Assembly: GCF_007109225.1 (NCBI RefSeq)
Contig: NZ_VJZK01000004.1
Span: 1-64,000 of the forward strand
DNA from: Flavobacterium sp. GT3R68
GTDB lineage: Bacteria > Bacteroidota > Bacteroidia > Flavobacteriales > Flavobacteriaceae
DNA: 64,000 nucleotides
Direction: 5' to 3'
Part shown: piece after piece, positions 36,304 to 46,505 of the stretch
Position numbering within the stretch: the stretch's first letter is position 1
How the letters are laid out: every line of letters begins with the position of its first letter
The notes under the pieces: model-generated
Seen by the model: only the letters and a program-made list of their open reading frames with translations
What the model was told of the DNA's origin: nothing
The model's database searches: none
Position numbers and translations under genes: made by a program

Positions 36304-39300
36304 TTATCGGCTTAAATATAATCTTCCTTGTTTAGGCTTCGTGCCAATCGCATCATTGAAATGGACAATATAGAAATAGACTCCCGTTGGTAAAACATCA
36401 CTTCCAATAATGGTAGTCTGATTTGGTTTTCCATCAAATGGCGCAGTATCTATATTTCCTTTATAAACCATATTACCATAGCGGTTATAGATTTCAAGTA
36501 CAAACTCAGGGTATAGAAGTTCTATATCTCTTATGATAAATGTTTCGTTTTGAGTATCTCCATTCGGCGAGAAACCATCCGGAATAAATAAATCATCACA
36601 TGCAGTTAAATCGACTGTCACTTCTAATCGTGTTGAACTTTCGCAAGCCCCTGCAGTTACTGTTGCGTAATACGTTGTGTTATGTGCCAACGCATCTGTG
36701 GCGCTGTAAGCAGTACCCCCCGATGCAGCATTGTACCACGTAATGTTTACACTTGGAGAAACATTTGCAGTTAAATCAGCAATAGTAGGATTGTCCTGAA
36801 TACAAAACTCATTTCCATCCGCAGCTATAGTTGGCGCACTTGGATCATTAATAGTGAAAGTTATCGGATTTAAAGAAACTGTATTCGCCCCACACAATGT
36901 CGTGTCATAAATTAAATCCTGAACAGTAACAGTAGTAGCACCTGCGTTTAGCAGCAACGCAGCAGGAATAATGAAACCCGTTGAAGCGCCTCCCGTTATC
37001 TGAATCCCTACTGTATTATCAACACTTGTATTCGCTCCTGATAAATCATAAATAATGGTGTAGGTACCGTCAGCCAGAGATGAAGCAATGATAACTTCTG
37101 CATCTGAGGCAAGACAGATGTCAGATACCGTTAGTGTAGCTCCGGTGATATTCGGTAATGCAATCACGTTAAAGATATCGGTAACTGCCAACCCGGAAGT
37201 AGCACATCCTGTTGCAGTATTTGAAACAGCTGTAATGGTAATCGTAGTTGTTTCCGCAGTTGTTAAGAGAGCGGCCGGAATATAAAAAATACCTGCTCCG
37301 CCTGTTATTGTCACAGTAGCAGTTTGTGCGGTTGCATTATTAGTTAAACCTGTTAAATCATACGTAATACTATACGTCCCGTCTGCTAAATTTGCAGCAT
37401 TCAATAAGGTACCCACGGCATCCTGTCCTAAACAAACATCTGCCACGGTCATTTCACCTTGATTAATTGTTGGAATTGGATTCACATTGAAATCTCTTGA
37501 TAGAGCGGTAAATGTATTGGAACAAGTTGTACCGGTATTTACGACCATAGTAATGTTCAATGTAGTCAATCCGGTATTTGTCAATTGAGCTGCAAGTAAC
37601 GTAAAGTTTGTCACACCGCCTGCAACAGTAAGGTTTACTGTTTGAGCCGGCATAGTGTTTGCCCCGGAAAGTGTGTATGTTAAATCATAATTGCCATCTG
37701 CTAAACCTAAACTGTTGATTGCTACTGACGCATCAATTCCCACACAGATATCTGCGATAGTAATTTCGGATGGTACGATTACCGGAATCGGATTTACAAC
37801 AAAAGTATCCGGTGGTATGCTACCTGTTCCTGTACATAAAGTGGCAGGATTGGTTATACCTGTGATAGTAATGGTATAACTTCCGGCATTGCTTAATTCA
37901 GATCCTTGGACAATGAAAGGTCCGCTTCCTGATACCAGCACTACCGTACTTGTTCCCGATATCGTATTGGCTCCGGTTAGATTATAATTTATATTGTATG
38001 TACCATCTGCTAATAAGGAGCCACTGATATTTGCAGTCGCTCCGCTTCCTAAACAGATTGGTTCCACTACATTAACCATAGTTCCGGTTAAATCCGGTAG
38101 AGGATTGATTACAAAACTGTCAGGAATGTTAATCGGACTTGTAGTACATCCCGTGGTGTTATTGGTAATCGAAGTAATTGTAATGTTTGTGGTTCCAGTA
38201 TTTGTCAGTATGGTGGAAGGTATCACAAAATTTCCTGCACCTGAAACTATTGACAGGATAGCCGATTGGCTAACTCCCGTTGTGTTGGCTCCGGTTAAAT
38301 CATACAGAATAGTATAACTTCCATCCACTAAGTTAGTGGCGTTAATTATATTTCCCGAGGCATTTTGTCCCAAACAGATAGGGTCTACGTTAAACTGACT
38401 TGGCGTTACATTCGGTAACGGGTTTACCATGAAATCTTTTGGAAAACCTAAAAGATTGCTACAGGTTGTACCTGTATTGGTTACCGAATTAAAAGTAACG
38501 GTAGTTAATCCAACATTAGTCAATAATGCACTCGGAATATTAAACGTCCCACCTGGAATGGTGAAATTCGCAGTTTGTGTACTGGGACCATTGGCACCAG
38601 AAATCGAATAATTTATCTGGTAATTCCCGTTAATAAGTCCGCCGCCGGTTGTAATACTAACAGTAGCGCTGTTTCCGATACAAGTCGGAGCGATAGTAAC
38701 TTCTGTGGCTAAAATGTTTGGAATTGGATTTATATTAAAACTAGTTGCTATATTCAATCCCGGAACAATACAATTTCCAGCTCCGGCAGTAGTATTAGTA
38801 ATCGAGGTAATTGTAATTGGCGTGTTTTCTACATTGGTCAATAATGTACTAGGGATTATAAAAGAAGTGTTCGGGTTAGTGTATACTATCGAAACAGTAT
38901 TCGCCGAGCTTGAATTTAATGCACCGGTTAAATTATAAGTTAAAGTATACGAATTCCCAACAATTAAGTTAGGTGCAGTAAGTATTCCTGTTGCATTACT
39001 TCCTAAACAGATATCTTGAACTGTCAATGAAGCACTGGTAGGATCAGGTATTGGAACAATATCAAAATCAGTTCTTAAATCTGCCGCACTGGTACAATTG
39101 GTAACCGCATTTGCAATAGATGAAATGTGTACAGTAGTATTTCCTAAGTTCGTTAATAAACCAGGTGGGATATTAAATGAACCGCTTGTTGGGAAAGTTA
39201 CAGTTGCTGTCAGACCAGTTGCAAAATTCGGTGCGGATAATTCATAAACGATATTATAAGTTCCGGCAGACAATGTCCCTGTCAGATCAGTTAAAGTTAC

Positions 39301-41964
39301 CTGACCAGCACTTCCCAAACACACAGGGTCTGTAGCGCTAAGAGTAGTATTACTGGTATCAGGGTTTTCATTTACAATAATAGTAGCCGATAAGCCGCTT
39401 ACAGGGCCACTACATGCATTAGGGGTCGTGTTGTCTACAATATTAGTAATGGTAATCGTATAATTACCGTCATTTGGTATTTGAGTAATAGGTATATTGA
39501 ACGAAGTGTTTCCAGCCGCATCAAATACAACCGCAACTGCAAATCCTGTTACGGTATTTACTCCCGTTGGAATATAAGTAATAGTATAGGTTAAATTGTA
39601 ATTACCCGCGCCTACTCCAGCTCCCGAAATTGAAGCAGTGGCAGATTGTCCCTGACATACAGGCTGCACTGATAATGATGCAGCGTCGATAAGCGGAATT
39701 TCAAGTACTTCGAAAGTGGCCATAATTGGGACCCCAATAACATCACAACCTGTAGTTGTGTTGGTAATGATAGTAAGCACCAAATTGGTAATCCCGGTAT
39801 TTGTCAGTAGAGATGCAGGAATAGTAAAAGTACCTAATGGAGAACCACTAGCAATGGTTACGGTTGCAGTCTGTCCCGTAGCGGTGGTATTAGCTCCTGT
39901 TAGATTATACGTAATGCTATACGCACCATTTGTTAATTCCGGTGCAACTCCTGGATTAGTATCAAATAATAGTACTGTTCCGGATTGTCCTAAACACACA
40001 TCAGCCACAGTAGCGATAATATCACCGGCGTCAGGAATAGCATGAATTTCATAGGAATCAGATGGACTTGTAAATGTAGTGGTCTGACACGTAGAGGAAG
40101 AACTGAATAAATTAGTGACGGTTAACATATATTGACCAACTACTAATAGTCCTGCTGGTAAATTAAATGGAACACTGGTTCCTCCTGTAAATTGGACATT
40201 GTTTTGTACATTGCCCGCCAAAGTAATATCTCCGGATATATTATAAGTAATGTTATAAAAACCATCCGTTAAGTTGGTTGCTCCGGAAATGTTCACAACT
40301 ACATTTTCCCCATCGCAGATATTAGCTATACTAACGCTGATGGACACAGCGTCCGGAATTGGAGCTACCACGAAAGAAAAAGGAATACTGGCAGGTGAGG
40401 AACAGTTGGTAGTGTTATTTCTAATATTTGTTATTACAACCGAATAGTTTCCATCAATCGGGGTTAATGCGCTTAATATATTGAAAGGACCAGTACCTCC
40501 ATTAATGGTAACAACAGCAGTCTGACCAGGCATAGGACCATTTGGCCCCGTGATAGTAAATGTAATGGTGTATGAGCCATCAGCTAATTGAATCGCAGGA
40601 GTGGTACCCCCATCACTGATTATACCTATTGCAGTTTCTCCTAAACAGATATTCTGAATGTTTAATACGGAATCAGATGGATCCGGATTTGGATTAATAA
40701 TAAAGGAATCCAATAAACCCGCAATTGTTCTGGTACAATTGGTAGGTGCAGTGCTCGGGTCAAAAACCGTAGTAATAGTAACACTGGTAGTTCCTATAGT
40801 AGTTAAAAAAGCGGAATTAATTGTAAATGGTGCAGTGTTAATACCCCCGCTAAAAGTCACAGGTACGGTTGCAGTACCGGCGTTTGCTCCCCCTAATACA
40901 TACGTAATATTGTAGGTTCCATTTGGTATCGGAATGGCACCCTGGATTATAGTCCCAATAATAGGAGTTGTGCCTATTTCACTAAAACAAATATCCGGTG
41001 CCACAGTAAGAGTGGACCCATTTAAATCGACAACTGGTTTAATGGTTATCACTACACTGGATGATGCTATATCACAAACAGGATGTGAGGGATCAACAGT
41101 ATAAGTGAAAGTATAGGTTCCGTCACCAAAAGTGTTTGCGATATTTTGTATGTTGATAACAGAATCACCTGGCCCGGAAAGTTCTCCCGTACCATTCGTA
41201 TCTGTCCAGAAACCACCATTATCTTCTCCGGCCAATTGATTGAACAAATCGACATTGGTATAAGCAGAAAAATCATCCGTTTCACAAAAAGTCAAAGGAG
41301 TAGCAACTCCCGCATTTGGCAATGGTTGAACTGTCACAGTTACAGTAGAAGTAAGATTCGTATTACATATTCCAATAATAGGTACGGTATACGTTAGGAC
41401 ATAGGTGCCTAAACCTGCTATTTGAGGATTAAAATTACTTCCGGAAAGAGATCCGGGAGGTCCTCCAGTCCATGTTCCATTGTTGTGGGGATTAGGGTTA
41501 CTTCCCAATGAGCCAAATAAATTGTACGGTGCATCGTTAATACATAAATCCTTACTTGGGTCACTCACACCAGGATATCCGCCAAGGGTTATAGTGACAT
41601 CTGCAAAATTATTAGGAGCAACGCATCCAGGAACGCTGGTAACCCTGTAGCGATAGGTAAAAATACCTCCGCGGTTGATTTGCCAGGTGTTTAATAATCC
41701 TGTGGCGGGATTTAAACCGCCGGAACTATTTAAATCCGACCAAACACCACCCGGAGTAGGTGTTCCTCCTAATAGAGAATATAGATCTACTACTCCAACG
41801 GGATTTGCTCCCATTGTAAATGTTTTTTTATCACAAATGGGCGGAAAACTACTATTACTAGTACCGGCACATTGAGAATACGTTTTTGTAATAGAAAATA
41901 AGGGAAGGAGGAATAATAATAAAAATATTTTTAAATACTTTCGTTCAAAGGTAGTTTTCATCAT
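36304..41964 (-). CDS. Giant repeat adhesin with gliding-type (CHU_C) sorting domain
   Basis: An 1886-residue secreted protein. After a signal (LLLFLLPLFSITKTYSQ) come Ig/PKD-like domains (to about 310), then 13 consecutive repeats of about 100-110 residues (about 310-1690). Each has an early Cys (as in DICLG), a middle such as DGTYTITYDLTGANT, and a late Cys (as in NTTTGC), then a proline-rich linker like INPLPD. An Ig-like domain and the type B sorting domain follow, with DLFIPDGFSPNGDTQNETF and VLEIYNRYGNMVYKG. It should be exported by the type IX secretion system; PorP and PorE-like genes follow. Confidence 0.92.
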   Translation of the reverse strand: MMKTTFERKYLKIFLLLFLLPLFSITKTYSQCAGTSNSSFPPICDKKTFTMGANPVGVVDLYSLLGGTPTPGGVWSDLNSSGGLNPATGLLNTWQINRGGIFTYRYRVTSVPGCVAPNNFADVTITLGGYPGVSDPSKDLCINDAPYNLFGSLGSNPNPHNNGTWTGGPPGSLSGSNFNPQIAGLGTYVLTYTVPIIGICNTNLTSTVTVTVQPLPNAGVATPLTFCETDDFSAYTNVDLFNQLAGEDNGGFWTDTNGTGELSGPGDSVINIQNIANTFGDGTYTFTYTVDPSHPVCDIASSSVVITIKPVVDLNGSTLTVAPDICFSEIGTTPIIGTIIQGAIPIPNGTYNITYVLGGANAGTATVPVTFSGGINTAPFTINSAFLTTIGTTSVTITTVFDPSTAPTNCTRTIAGLLDSFIINPNPDPSDSVLNIQNICLGETAIGIISDGGTTPAIQLADGSYTITFTITGPNGPMPGQTAVVTINGGTGPFNILSALTPIDGNYSVVITNIRNNTTNCSSPASIPFSFVVAPIPDAVSISVSIANICDGENVVVNISGATNLTDGFYNITYNISGDITLAGNVQNNVQFTGGTSVPFNLPAGLLVVGQYMLTVTNLFSSSSTCQTTTFTSPSDSYEIHAIPDAGDIIATVADVCLGQSGTVLLFDTNPGVAPELTNGAYSITYNLTGANTTATGQTATVTIASGSPLGTFTIPASLLTNTGITNLVLTIITNTTTGCDVIGVPIMATFEVLEIPLIDAASLSVQPVCQGQSATASISGAGVGAGNYNLTYTITYIPTGVNTVTGFAVAVVFDAAGNTSFNIPITQIPNDGNYTITITNIVDNTTPNACSGPVSGLSATIIVNENPDTSNTTLSATDPVCLGSAGQVTLTDLTGTLSAGTYNIVYELSAPNFATGLTATVTFPTSGSFNIPPGLLTNLGNTTVHISSIANAVTNCTSAADLRTDFDIVPIPDPTSASLTVQDICLGSNATGILTAPNLIVGNSYTLTYNLTGALNSSSANTVSIVYTNPNTSFIIPSTLLTNVENTPITITSITNTTAGAGNCIVPGLNIATSFNINPIPNILATEVTIAPTCIGNSATVSITTGGGLINGNYQINYSISGANGPSTQTANFTIPGGTFNIPSALLTNVGLTTVTFNSVTNTGTTCSNLLGFPKDFMVNPLPNVTPSQFNVDPICLGQNASGNIINATNLVDGSYTILYDLTGANTTGVSQSAILSIVSGAGNFVIPSTILTNTGTTNITITSITNNTTGCTTSPINIPDSFVINPLPDLTGTMVNVVEPICLGSGATANISGSLLADGTYNINYNLTGANTISGTSTVVLVSGSGPFIVQGSELSNAGSYTITITGITNPATLCTGTGSIPPDTFVVNPIPVIVPSEITIADICVGIDASVAINSLGLADGNYDLTYTLSGANTMPAQTVNLTVAGGVTNFTLLAAQLTNTGLTTLNITMVVNTGTTCSNTFTALSRDFNVNPIPTINQGEMTVADVCLGQDAVGTLLNAANLADGTYSITYDLTGLTNNATAQTATVTITGGAGIFYIPAALLTTAETTTITITAVSNTATGCATSGLAVTDIFNVIALPNITGATLTVSDICLASDAEVIIASSLADGTYTIIYDLSGANTSVDNTVGIQITGGASTGFIIPAALLLNAGATTVTVQDLIYDTTLCGANTVSLNPITFTINDPSAPTIAADGNEFCIQDNPTIADLTANVSPSVNITWYNAASGGTAYSATDALAHNTTYYATVTAGACESSTRLEVTVDLTACDDLFIPDGFSPNGDTQNETFIIRDIELLYPEFVLEIYNRYGNMVYKGNIDTAPFDGKPNQTTIIGSDVLPTGVYFYIVHFNDAIGTKPKQGRLYLSR

Positions 41965-42188
41965 ATTTTAAAATTTTGTTATAAATTTAACCATACCGTT
42001 AGAATTATGGTGTTATAAACTCATATTTTTATTACAAATTAAAACTTTTTTTTGACATTATTAACATTTCATGCAAAAAAAGTGCTGTCAAGGACTGTAT
42101 TTGTTATAAATTAGGATTTTAACGCTTTCAAATTATGTAAAAAACTTTAAAAATTTAACAGTTTTGATTGATAAAAAGCTGACGTTGC

Positions 42189-43139
42189 TTAATTGGTACT
42201 GCCGTTATCGCTGGAATTCAATGAACATACGACTCCAACTACTAAAGTCAGAATGATAAAACTCAATGAAGCCCATTCAGGAAGTTCTACATAATCATGA
42301 AGTAGCATCTTAATTCCTACAAAAGCTAAAATTGCAATCAGGCTGTACTCCAGGTGTTGGAACTTTTTGAGCATATTGGCCAAAAAGAAATACATAGAGC
42401 GGAGCCCTAAAATAGCAAAAATATTGGAACTGAATACCAGAAAAGGGTCCGATGTGATGGCTAAAATAGCCGGCACACTATCCACGGCGAATAAAATATC
42501 GGTCACTTCAATCACCAGTAAAGCGACAAAAAGCGGAGTCGCTGCTTTCATGCTTTTGCGTAATACAAAGAAATTTTCCCCTTCAATATGATGGGTCACC
42601 GGCATCACCTTTTTCAATGCTCTGTAAATCAACGATTTTTTGGGCTGGAATTCTTCTTCTTTTTGTGAAACCAGCATTTTAATAGCTGTAAATATCAAAA
42701 AGCCACCAAAAATATAGGTCGTCCAGCTAAATTTATGGATAAGCATTATCCCAAAGAAAATCATGGCCGCCCTGAAGATAATGGCACCCAAAATTCCCCA
42801 GAACAAAACGCGGTGTTGGTATTTCTGAGGTATTCTAAAGGATTTGAAAATTATAGCAATTACAAATATATTGTCAACGCTTAAGGATAATTCGATAAGA
42901 TAACCGGTAATGAATTTGATTGTGGCAGCTACCGGTTTGAGATGATCCGGATTCTCTATATAATTGTTGGAGTATATTATGTAAATCACGCCTGAAAATG
43001 CAAATGAAAGTGTAATCCATATTGCCGTCCAGATACCGGCTTCCTTATTGCTGATTACATGCGAAGTTTTGTTGAACACGCCTAAGTCTAAAGCAAGAAA
43101 AATGAAAATCGATGCCAAAAACAATATCCAGACAATCAT
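42189..43139 (-). CDS. TerC family integral membrane protein
   Basis: A 316-residue polytopic protein of the TerC/Alx family, with about nine hydrophobic segments. The family landmarks ELSLSVDNIFVIAIIFKSF near residue 82 and EVTDILFAVDSVPAILAI near 210 carry the acidic residues thought to bind a metal ion such as Mn2+ within the membrane. Members have been linked to tellurite resistance, pH response and manganese export. No riboswitch or partner tellurium genes are seen nearby. It is transcribed divergently from the glutamine synthetase gene. Confidence 0.88.
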   Translation of the reverse strand: MIVWILFLASIFIFLALDLGVFNKTSHVISNKEAGIWTAIWITLSFAFSGVIYIIYSNNYIENPDHLKPVAATIKFITGYLIELSLSVDNIFVIAIIFKSFRIPQKYQHRVLFWGILGAIIFRAAMIFFGIMLIHKFSWTTYIFGGFLIFTAIKMLVSQKEEEFQPKKSLIYRALKKVMPVTHHIEGENFFVLRKSMKAATPLFVALLVIEVTDILFAVDSVPAILAITSDPFLVFSSNIFAILGLRSMYFFLANMLKKFQHLEYSLIAILAFVGIKMLLHDYVELPEWASLSFIILTLVVGVVCSLNSSDNGSTN

Positions 43140-43251
43140 ATTGTGAGAATTTAGGTGTGGTATTACAAATATACTTATTGATTTTGAAACATTCTATTAA
43201 ATTGTTTTTTAAATATGAATGGAATTTATAAAAACATAATTCCGACCTATA

Positions 43252-43268
43252 CCCCTAAAAAAATAGGG
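43252..43268 (+). promoter_or_regulatory. Inverted repeat upstream of glutamine synthetase III
   Basis: CCCTA (43252-43256) / TAGGG (43264-43268) separated by seven A, about 75 bases before the ATG. A -7-like TATCTTTA follows near 43295. The isolated perfect repeat near a nitrogen-assimilation promoter suggests a regulator site; the regulator is not known. Confidence 0.4.
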
Positions 43269-43343
43269 CTAAGTTCTTTTTAATTTAATTTTTTATATCT
43301 TTACATCGAAATTAATAGGGTAAAAACTTTTAAATCTACTTTT

Positions 43344-45530
43344 ATGTCAACATTACGTTTCAGAGCATTAAATGATGCCGCAAACAGAAAGCCAGTAAAA
43401 TTTGAAGAATCCGGAAGGAAATCCCATCTCTTCGGATCGAATGTATTTAATGATCAGGCGATGCGCCAATTTTTGACGCCTGAAGCGCATCAGGCAGTAA
43501 AAGATGCTGTGCAGAACGGGGTTAAGATTGACAGGAAAATTGCCGAGTATATTGCAATGGGAATGAAAGAATGGGCATTATCAAAAAATGTAACACACTA
43601 TACGCACTGGTTTCAGCCATTAACAGGAACAACGGCAGAAAAACATGATGCTTTTTTTGAAACGGATTTTGAAGGTGGTTCTTTCGAGAAATTCGGTGGC
43701 GGACAATTGGTTCAGCAGGAACCGGACGCATCGAGTTTCCCGAATGGAGGAATCAGAAATACTTTTGAAGCCAGAGGATATACCGCATGGGATCCAACAT
43801 CTCCTGCTTTTATTTTTGGAACAACCCTATGTATTCCGACGGTTTTTATATCATACACAGGTGAAGCTTTAGATTATAAAACGCCCTTGCTTAGAGCCTT
43901 GCATGCCATGGATCAGGCCGCTACGGATGTTTGTAAATACTTTGACAAAAATGTTAAGAAAGTGACCGCTACCTTAGGATGGGAGCAGGAATATTTCCTG
44001 GTTGATATCGCTTTGGCAAATTCAAGACCGGATATCCTGATGACCGGAAGAACTTTATTAGGACATACTTCTGCGAAAGGCCAACAATTGGATGATCATT
44101 ATTTTGGTTCTATCCCCACCCGTGTATTATCATACATGAGAGAATTGGAGGAAGAATGTATGCTTCTTGGAATTCCTGTAAAAACACGCCATAATGAAGT
44201 GGCTCCGAATCAATTTGAGCTGGCCCCTATTTTTGAAGAAACAAACCTAGCGGTAGATCACAATTCTTTATTGATGGATGTAATGCAAAAAGTTGGGGAA
44301 CGCCATGACTTTAAAGTTTTGTTTCACGAAAAACCGTTCAAAGGTGTAAATGGTTCCGGGAAACACAACAACTGGTCATTGGCTACCGATACAGGAATTA
44401 ATTTATTGAGTCCGAGTAAAACGCCGATGAGCAATTTACAGTTTTTGACTTTCTTTATCAACACGATCAAAGCGGTAAATGATTACGAAGCTTTACTGAG
44501 AGGGGCAATTGCCACGGCAAGTAATGATCACAGGCTTGGGGCCAATGAAGCGCCGCCGGCAATTATTTCTGTTTTCATCGGGGCACAATTGACTAAAGTA
44601 TTGGCTGAATTGGAAGGTGTTTCTACCGGGAAATTATCTCCGGAGGAAAAAACCGATTTGAAACTGAATGTGGTAGGTAAAATTCCGGATGTTCTTTTGG
44701 ATAATACCGACAGAAACAGAACGTCACCATTTGCATTTACCGGAAATAAATTTGAGTTCAGAGCCGTAGGTTCGTCTGCAAATTGTGCCAATGCAATGAC
44801 TACTTTAAATACGATTGTCGCCAAGCAATTGAAAGATTTCAAGAAAGCAGTCGATGTTTTGATTGAAACTAAAGACATGAAGAAAGATGATGCCATTTTC
44901 AATGTATTGAGAGAGTACATCAAACAATCCAAAAATATACTTTTCGAAGGTGATGGGTATAGTGAGGCATGGGAAAAAGAAGCTGCGAAAAGAGGTTTGA
45001 GTAATTTCAAAACAACTCCTTCGGCATTGAAAGCAAGAGTTTCGCAACAAGCATTGGATTTATTTAAAGAAATGAATGTAATGAACCACGTTGAGGTGGA
45101 AGCGCGTTACGAAATCGAATTGGAAGAGTATACCAAGAAAATCCAGATTGAAGGCCGGGTTTTAGGGGATATTGCTAAAAATCACGTGGTACCAACGGCC
45201 ATTCGTTACCAAAATATTTTGATTGAAAACGTAAAAGGACTGAAAGAAATTTTCGGGAAAGACTTTGAAAAAATCGGAAAAGAGCAAATCGTTATGATCA
45301 GGGAGATTTCAGAACACATCGAAGGTATCAATACTAAAGTGGACGAAATGACTGAGGCCAGAAAGGACGCTAACAGTTTAACAGACGCTCATGTTATGGC
45401 CGAAGCTTACTGTGATAAAGTAAAACCTTATTTTGATGTGATCAGAAGTCATTGTGATAAATTGGAATTATTGGTAGATGATGAAATCTGGACCCTGACC
45501 AAATACAGAGAGCTGTTATTCACAAAATAA
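43344..45530 (+). CDS. glnN: Glutamine synthetase, type III
   Basis: Makes glutamine from glutamate, ammonia and ATP in the cytoplasm. It has 728 residues, the long type III form typical of Bacteroidota. Active-site regions: LGWEQEYFLVD near 210 (metal-binding Glu), KTRHNEVAPNQFELAPIFEE near 273, FKGVNGSGKHNNWSLATDTG near 330 (glutamate/nucleotide site), RLGANEAPPAIISVF near 395 and EFRAVGSSANCANAM near 470. The N-terminal GSIII domain carries FGSNVFNDQAMRQFL near 30. A strong terminator follows; the upstream CCCTA-N7-TAGGG repeat may control it. Confidence 0.95.
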   Translation: MSTLRFRALNDAANRKPVKFEESGRKSHLFGSNVFNDQAMRQFLTPEAHQAVKDAVQNGVKIDRKIAEYIAMGMKEWALSKNVTHYTHWFQPLTGTTAEKHDAFFETDFEGGSFEKFGGGQLVQQEPDASSFPNGGIRNTFEARGYTAWDPTSPAFIFGTTLCIPTVFISYTGEALDYKTPLLRALHAMDQAATDVCKYFDKNVKKVTATLGWEQEYFLVDIALANSRPDILMTGRTLLGHTSAKGQQLDDHYFGSIPTRVLSYMRELEEECMLLGIPVKTRHNEVAPNQFELAPIFEETNLAVDHNSLLMDVMQKVGERHDFKVLFHEKPFKGVNGSGKHNNWSLATDTGINLLSPSKTPMSNLQFLTFFINTIKAVNDYEALLRGAIATASNDHRLGANEAPPAIISVFIGAQLTKVLAELEGVSTGKLSPEEKTDLKLNVVGKIPDVLLDNTDRNRTSPFAFTGNKFEFRAVGSSANCANAMTTLNTIVAKQLKDFKKAVDVLIETKDMKKDDAIFNVLREYIKQSKNILFEGDGYSEAWEKEAAKRGLSNFKTTPSALKARVSQQALDLFKEMNVMNHVEVEARYEIELEEYTKKIQIEGRVLGDIAKNHVVPTAIRYQNILIENVKGLKEIFGKDFEKIGKEQIVMIREISEHIEGINTKVDEMTEARKDANSLTDAHVMAEAYCDKVKPYFDVIRSHCDKLELLVDDEIWTLTKYRELLFTK

Positions 45531-45551
45531 AAGTTTTTTTATAAAAATTTT

Positions 45552-45590
45552 ACACCCGATGCGTTTCTTGAAACCTATCGGGTGTTTTTG
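45552..45590 (+). terminator. Terminator of glutamine synthetase III
   Basis: Stem ACACCCGAT (45552-45560) / ATCGGGTGT (45577-45585), with T-run. Confidence 0.85.
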
Positions 45591-45633
45591 TAATAAATTT
45601 ATCTTAACTTAGTACTACTTAAAACGTTTAAGA

Positions 45634-46419
45634 ATGAAAATGAAGTACTTAATACTAGTATTCTTTTTTAATGTGTTGGCTTCGCACGCTCAGGAGAGAT
45701 TAGAAGTTTTTTTTGATTTTGATAAACATGAAATCAATCCCGTTGCCCATCAAAAACTAGTCGATTGGATTGAACAGTCCAAAGATATTGAGGTCCAGAA
45801 TATTTACGGTTTTTGCGACTGGAAAGGTACCAATCCATACAACGATACCTTATCGGTAAAACGGGTTCAGGCCATTTATAATTTTCTGAAAGAACGGGAT
45901 GTGAAAATCAAAAACCATTATGAAATCAAAGGCTTTGGAGAAGATTTTACCCAATCCAAAATACAGTCGGAAAACCGAAAAGCCATTATCATCTACGATA
46001 AAATAAAACCCAAAACTGCCGAAAGTGTCATATTGGAAGAATTAAATGAAAAAATGAAAACCGCAAAAGTGGGCGATTTGATTAAGCTTAAAAATATTTA
46101 CTTCTACAATAATTCTGCAAAATTAGTTCCCAAATCAAAACCTATATTATACGAATTACTGTGTATTATGAATGATTACCCTAAACTTAAAATTGAAATA
46201 CAAGGCCATATCTGCTGCCAGACAGAAGTTGGAAAATACGATGTTTCCATACCTAGGGCTAAAGCTATTTACAATTTTTTGGTACAGAATAAAGTCGACC
46301 GGAAGCGGCTTTCCTTCAAAGGATTCGGAATAACCAAACCCGTTCATCCGATTCCCGAAAAATCCGAAGAAGAAGAAAATGAAAACCGCCGGGTAGAAAT
46401 TTTGATAGTTGAAAATTAA
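45634..46419 (+). CDS. Secreted protein with two tandem OmpA-like domains
   Basis: A 261-residue exported protein (MKMKYLILVFFFNVLASHAQ). It contains two OmpA-like modules and nothing else. The first (about 22-130) has VFFDFDKHEINPVAHQKL and ends SENRKAIIIYD. The second (about 145-258) has IYFYNNSAKLVPKSKP, LKIEIQGHICC and ENRRVEILIVE. OmpA modules normally bind peptidoglycan once per protein, at the C-terminus of a barrel or lipoprotein. Here two occur without an anchor, so it could bridge glycan strands or be a periplasmic clamp. Not in an operon with purM (86-base gap with a -7 element). Confidence 0.8.
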   Translation: MKMKYLILVFFFNVLASHAQERLEVFFDFDKHEINPVAHQKLVDWIEQSKDIEVQNIYGFCDWKGTNPYNDTLSVKRVQAIYNFLKERDVKIKNHYEIKGFGEDFTQSKIQSENRKAIIIYDKIKPKTAESVILEELNEKMKTAKVGDLIKLKNIYFYNNSAKLVPKSKPILYELLCIMNDYPKLKIEIQGHICCQTEVGKYDVSIPRAKAIYNFLVQNKVDRKRLSFKGFGITKPVHPIPEKSEEEENENRRVEILIVEN

Positions 46420-46474
46420 CAACAATTACCCTCCAATCCATTTCTAAAAATTCTATACAATCAAAAAAACTGGT

Positions 46475-46482
46475 TATCTTTG
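46475..46482 (+). promoter_or_regulatory. -7 element of purM
   Basis: TATCTTTG, a match to TAnnTTTG, 23 bases before the ATG; no clear -33 TTG. Confidence 0.5.
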
Positions 46483-46505
46483 CCCCACAACAACACAACG
46501 ACAGA

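Noticed and set aside
36500..41900. Many long plus-strand open frames opposite the adhesin (for example 37088-37285, 37994-38317, 39716-40045).
   Set aside because: They are all antisense to the repeat-coding region, are low in complexity and rich in V/P, and arise from the biased codons of the repeats.
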